A DNA stretch of 64,000 bases, taken from Zoroaster sp. YZ-2022 (taxonomy: Eukaryota > Echinodermata > Asteroidea > Forcipulatida > Zoroasteridae). A program made the translations under genes and the position numbers. Where the stretch lies: the NCBI GenBank assembly GCA_029582265.1, contig CM055823.1:10576821-10640820 (forward strand), read 5' to 3'. The notes below the pieces were generated by a model. The model searched no databases and was not told the DNA's origin. It saw only the letters and a program-made list of their open reading frames with translations. Shown piece by piece: positions 61,250 to 64,000 of the stretch (positions within the stretch are counted from its first letter, which is position 1; every line of letters begins with the position of its first letter).

Positions 61250-64000
61250 ATGTTTACATGTCACCACAACCGTTATTTTATAATACTTCATAAAACAACC
61301 CATTTTCATACCATTTTACCCTATTTAAAACCATTATTATTGTATTTATCAAAGGCCTATCTAAATATTTTAAAATGAGCTGTCATTGGGTTTATTTTCC
61401 TATGCCATTATACTTCGTGATTAATGACCTGTGTGTTATAATTAGCTTATCAGTTTAGTAGCTAGCCTTCACGCTGTAAACGTGTCAAATTGAAACGTGT
61501 CAAATTGGGTATATATGTATATCAAGTACGCCGCACTTATTGTGTTTATTTAATCGAGTGCTGCCTTGTCATTCATCTTCTATTTTGATATCCAATGTTT
61601 CTCCATTCTAACATATTTTCAATTCTAATTGTGAGGTTTATAAAAATGAATGTACAGCATTGCGGCTACGGAGATTGTATTTAATTTTGTCAGCGAATGA
61701 AGTGTAGGTAAAACTTGTAGCTTTGCATGGTGAGGATGATAAGTAAGACTAATTGCGGTGACACCATGTGGAATCTGAGGACGATCAGAGCATACTGATC
61801 GAAACGTCGAATGAAGTGTGTTGACAGAAAGATTTCAAGAGATATTTTATTCCATCAAATTAGTTTTATGAAAAATTTATAATTTATTTCACTTTAATGC
61901 CTTAGCTTAACTACAGTCTTTTCATAAAAAGGTGCATCTCATCACGAGTGTGTAGAAAGCAATTAAATTACTCACACTAAATTACTACAATATTCTGATC
62001 AAATGATCGTTATATTAGTTAAAGCATGAAGTTATCATAACATCCCAAAAATAAGCATTATATGAAACAATAATCTGTAAGTCTTCATTAGCACTTAATA
62101 CATTTATTCTTTTCCTCGTTTTGTAATCAAAATACTTTTGAACTTCCTTCCTTAAGACATTGTATGGCAGCATTGCCCAGCATTTTGTATTGATCTTTGT
62201 CTCTGTGCACGAGTATAGTGAAAATTAAGTAATCGTTCATTTTGTATCAAAATATAGAGAATGGTTACTTTAAATTACTACATTATGGTGACATCAGTGT
62301 TGCCTGGCAACATTGATACTGCACCAAAACACAGCACATATTAACAGAAGTTTATTACATACACGAATCTGAATATATATTTTACAGGTATTAAAGTAAT
62401 CCCTAGGGTTCGATCTTTACTGCGGATATTACCGTGATCCCCTCCAAGTTGTCCGCAATGCCCCTTCAAAAATCCCTACACCGGTATAGCCAACTTGGCT
62501 AGCATGGTATAATACGAAATGTGCAAGACTATCAAGTCTAACGAAAAAATGCATCATTGCAAGATCTGACCATTATCATCAGTGAAAACAAAACGCACAA
62601 GACTACGCCAAGACTACAGATATTTTTAATAAATCAAGGTAACAATTTAAAGTGGGTGTTTTCTTACCAAACAGAGGTTAACACAATCTTTAATTTCCTA
62701 GTAACTTTGAGAATGAAAAGATGTCTTGTCAACGGCTCATGGATAAGTAAGCTTCCCAGTCGAAGTGGCGTATTACCGGATCCTTGCGTGCTATTCTTAT
62801 GCTTTTGCATTAAGTTAAAAAGGACTCAAAAAGACAAAACACAGGAAACAGCAATAACTTAAATCGAGAAACAAGAAAACTTCATTGAACATTCTTTAAT
62901 GCAAGTTTCTTACTTTAACATAGAAAACATGCATATGTACATGCACATGTATCAAAGCCAACACCCTAGTGTGCCAACTGCACCAAGACACGAGGAGTGA
63001 GCCAATATTAAAGCAAGCCAAACAATAGCCTTTTATATTTGACCAATGGGGTGTTCTTGGTTCCCTGTTCGTTCCATGCATTATTGCACCATATTACTAT
63101 AGGTTTTGCGCAGAAACTGGCTGAACATTTGGCTGTAAATCAGGTCAATTTAATTTTGATTTATCCAAACAAGATTATTAGACATAGTGTTACTTTTTCC
63201 ATTGAGATTTTTGTATCAAATACACGGCAACGTTTAGACTTACGAAACACGAATTGCAAATCGACTTACATGCATGGTAGCCTACGTGTAAATTGTTGAG
63301 TCGAACAGAGTTTTCGCTAAAATATAAAGGCTTGTCAATCATGGAAAACTTCACAAGTTGTATATAATAATCCTTTTTATAAGATTTCTTGTGTTTAATT
63401 GGATCAATTTGGCAGAGGGAGCTATCGAAGTCAAGTGGTATTCATAATAGACCCATTCACGCACGGCCGGCCATTAGTATATACCAACTGCACCAGCGGG
63501 ATATAGCTCTTTTACTCAGTGCCAGGGTTTGTGGATAAAGGGGTTCCCTTTCGGATCTTCACAAAAACTATTATAGTTTAATTATAGTTTTATGTGTAAT
63601 CAGATTTCTATTCAATGATAAAATATAATGACTAATTTTACGAAAATGATTTCAGAAATAAATATTTTTAGGGAAGTTTGATACTATGTCTATGATAAAG
63701 GCCCTACTAATAAATATATAGATCAATATTTCACAATAGTAAAATGTTGATCTATTGTTTATTTCGATATTGCAAGTTAAGCGTAGGCCTATTTCATCAC
63801 CAATGCATTGGTATACTTACTTCATCAACATTGGCCTGATATACTATATATCTATAACATGCTTCATTTGTTAATTGTAAAGTGCTGCCATTTTGAAAAT
63901 TCATGTACCAATGAATGTGCCGTCAACCATATTCTGCTGACGTTTTGAAACAGGCAAACGAAATTAATCATCAATAACCCCCGAGTTTCATTTCAATTCT
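61250..64000. other. Right edge, no gene recognised
   Basis: AT-rich. A plus-strand frame ends at 62862 with KLPSRSGVLPDPCVLFLC; I recognise nothing. The hammerhead-like core is at 61775. Confidence 0.45.
61775..61806 (+). ncRNA. Second hammerhead-like core
   Basis: CTGAGGA (61775-61781), then a perfect 6-bp stem GATCAG / CTGATC (61783-61788, 61795-61800), then GAAAC. One core base departs from CUGAUGA, so activity is doubtful. The preceding TTGCGGTGACACCATGTGG resembles 43805-43825. Confidence 0.35.

Overview
This 64 kb window is eukaryotic, AT-rich, almost entirely non-coding and very dense in repeats. Dispersed tRNA-derived SINEs with (ATT)n tails, many small DNA transposons, CR1/L2-type LINE ends, long minisatellites and an abundance of TACATGTA point to a marine invertebrate, most likely a deuterostome such as an echinoderm or hemichordate. 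That assignment is an inference; I cannot name a species.

The one gene I can reconstruct is on the minus strand. It is the 5' half of a BLTP3-type gene (UHRF1BP1 / UHRF1BP1L, also called SHIP164), a bridge-like lipid-transfer protein with an N-terminal chorein domain. Eight coding exons have canonical splice sites and compatible phases: 46304-46261, 41123-40961, 26441-26403, 24747-24653, 17921-17813, 13286-13083, 10322-10128 and 4779-4593. Together they encode about 345 residues from the initiator methionine. The gene runs off the left edge of the window. Nothing to the right of 46.3 kb can be assigned to a known gene; two weak exon-like segments near 49.1-49.7 kb are listed with low confidence.

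The introns and the right flank are a stack of mobile elements. Several families are bounded by TTAA (piggyBac-like MITEs), and some are nested or share a single TTAA. There are two hAT-type elements with exact 8-bp target duplications. One of them (18121-19801) contains a SINE and a TTAA element. A PIF/Harbinger element (22732-23830, TTA duplication) keeps a Myb/SANT-like ORF with one nonsense codon and a transposase-like N-terminus. There are TA-flanked Tc1/mariner-type MITEs, long foldback palindromes, eight SINE copies and four LINE 3' ends.

Tandem arrays: a 32-bp satellite with an 864-bp higher-order repeat (5.07-7.37 kb), a 63-bp array touching exon 7, a 32-bp array (14.6-15.0 kb), a 44-bp VNTR inside TTAA elements, a 16-bp-based array (32.7-35.2 kb), a 16-bp array (50.6-50.9 kb) and a 39-bp array (52.4-54.7 kb). 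The 39-bp array is open in several frames only because its period is a multiple of three.

The most interesting signal is a recurrent, exact TA to TACATGTA change that separates otherwise matching repeat copies at several independent places. It equals the footprint expected from excision of Tc1-type elements ending in CA...TG, and such elements are present in the window. It suggests that the TACATGTA-rich character of this genome is partly transposon scar tissue.
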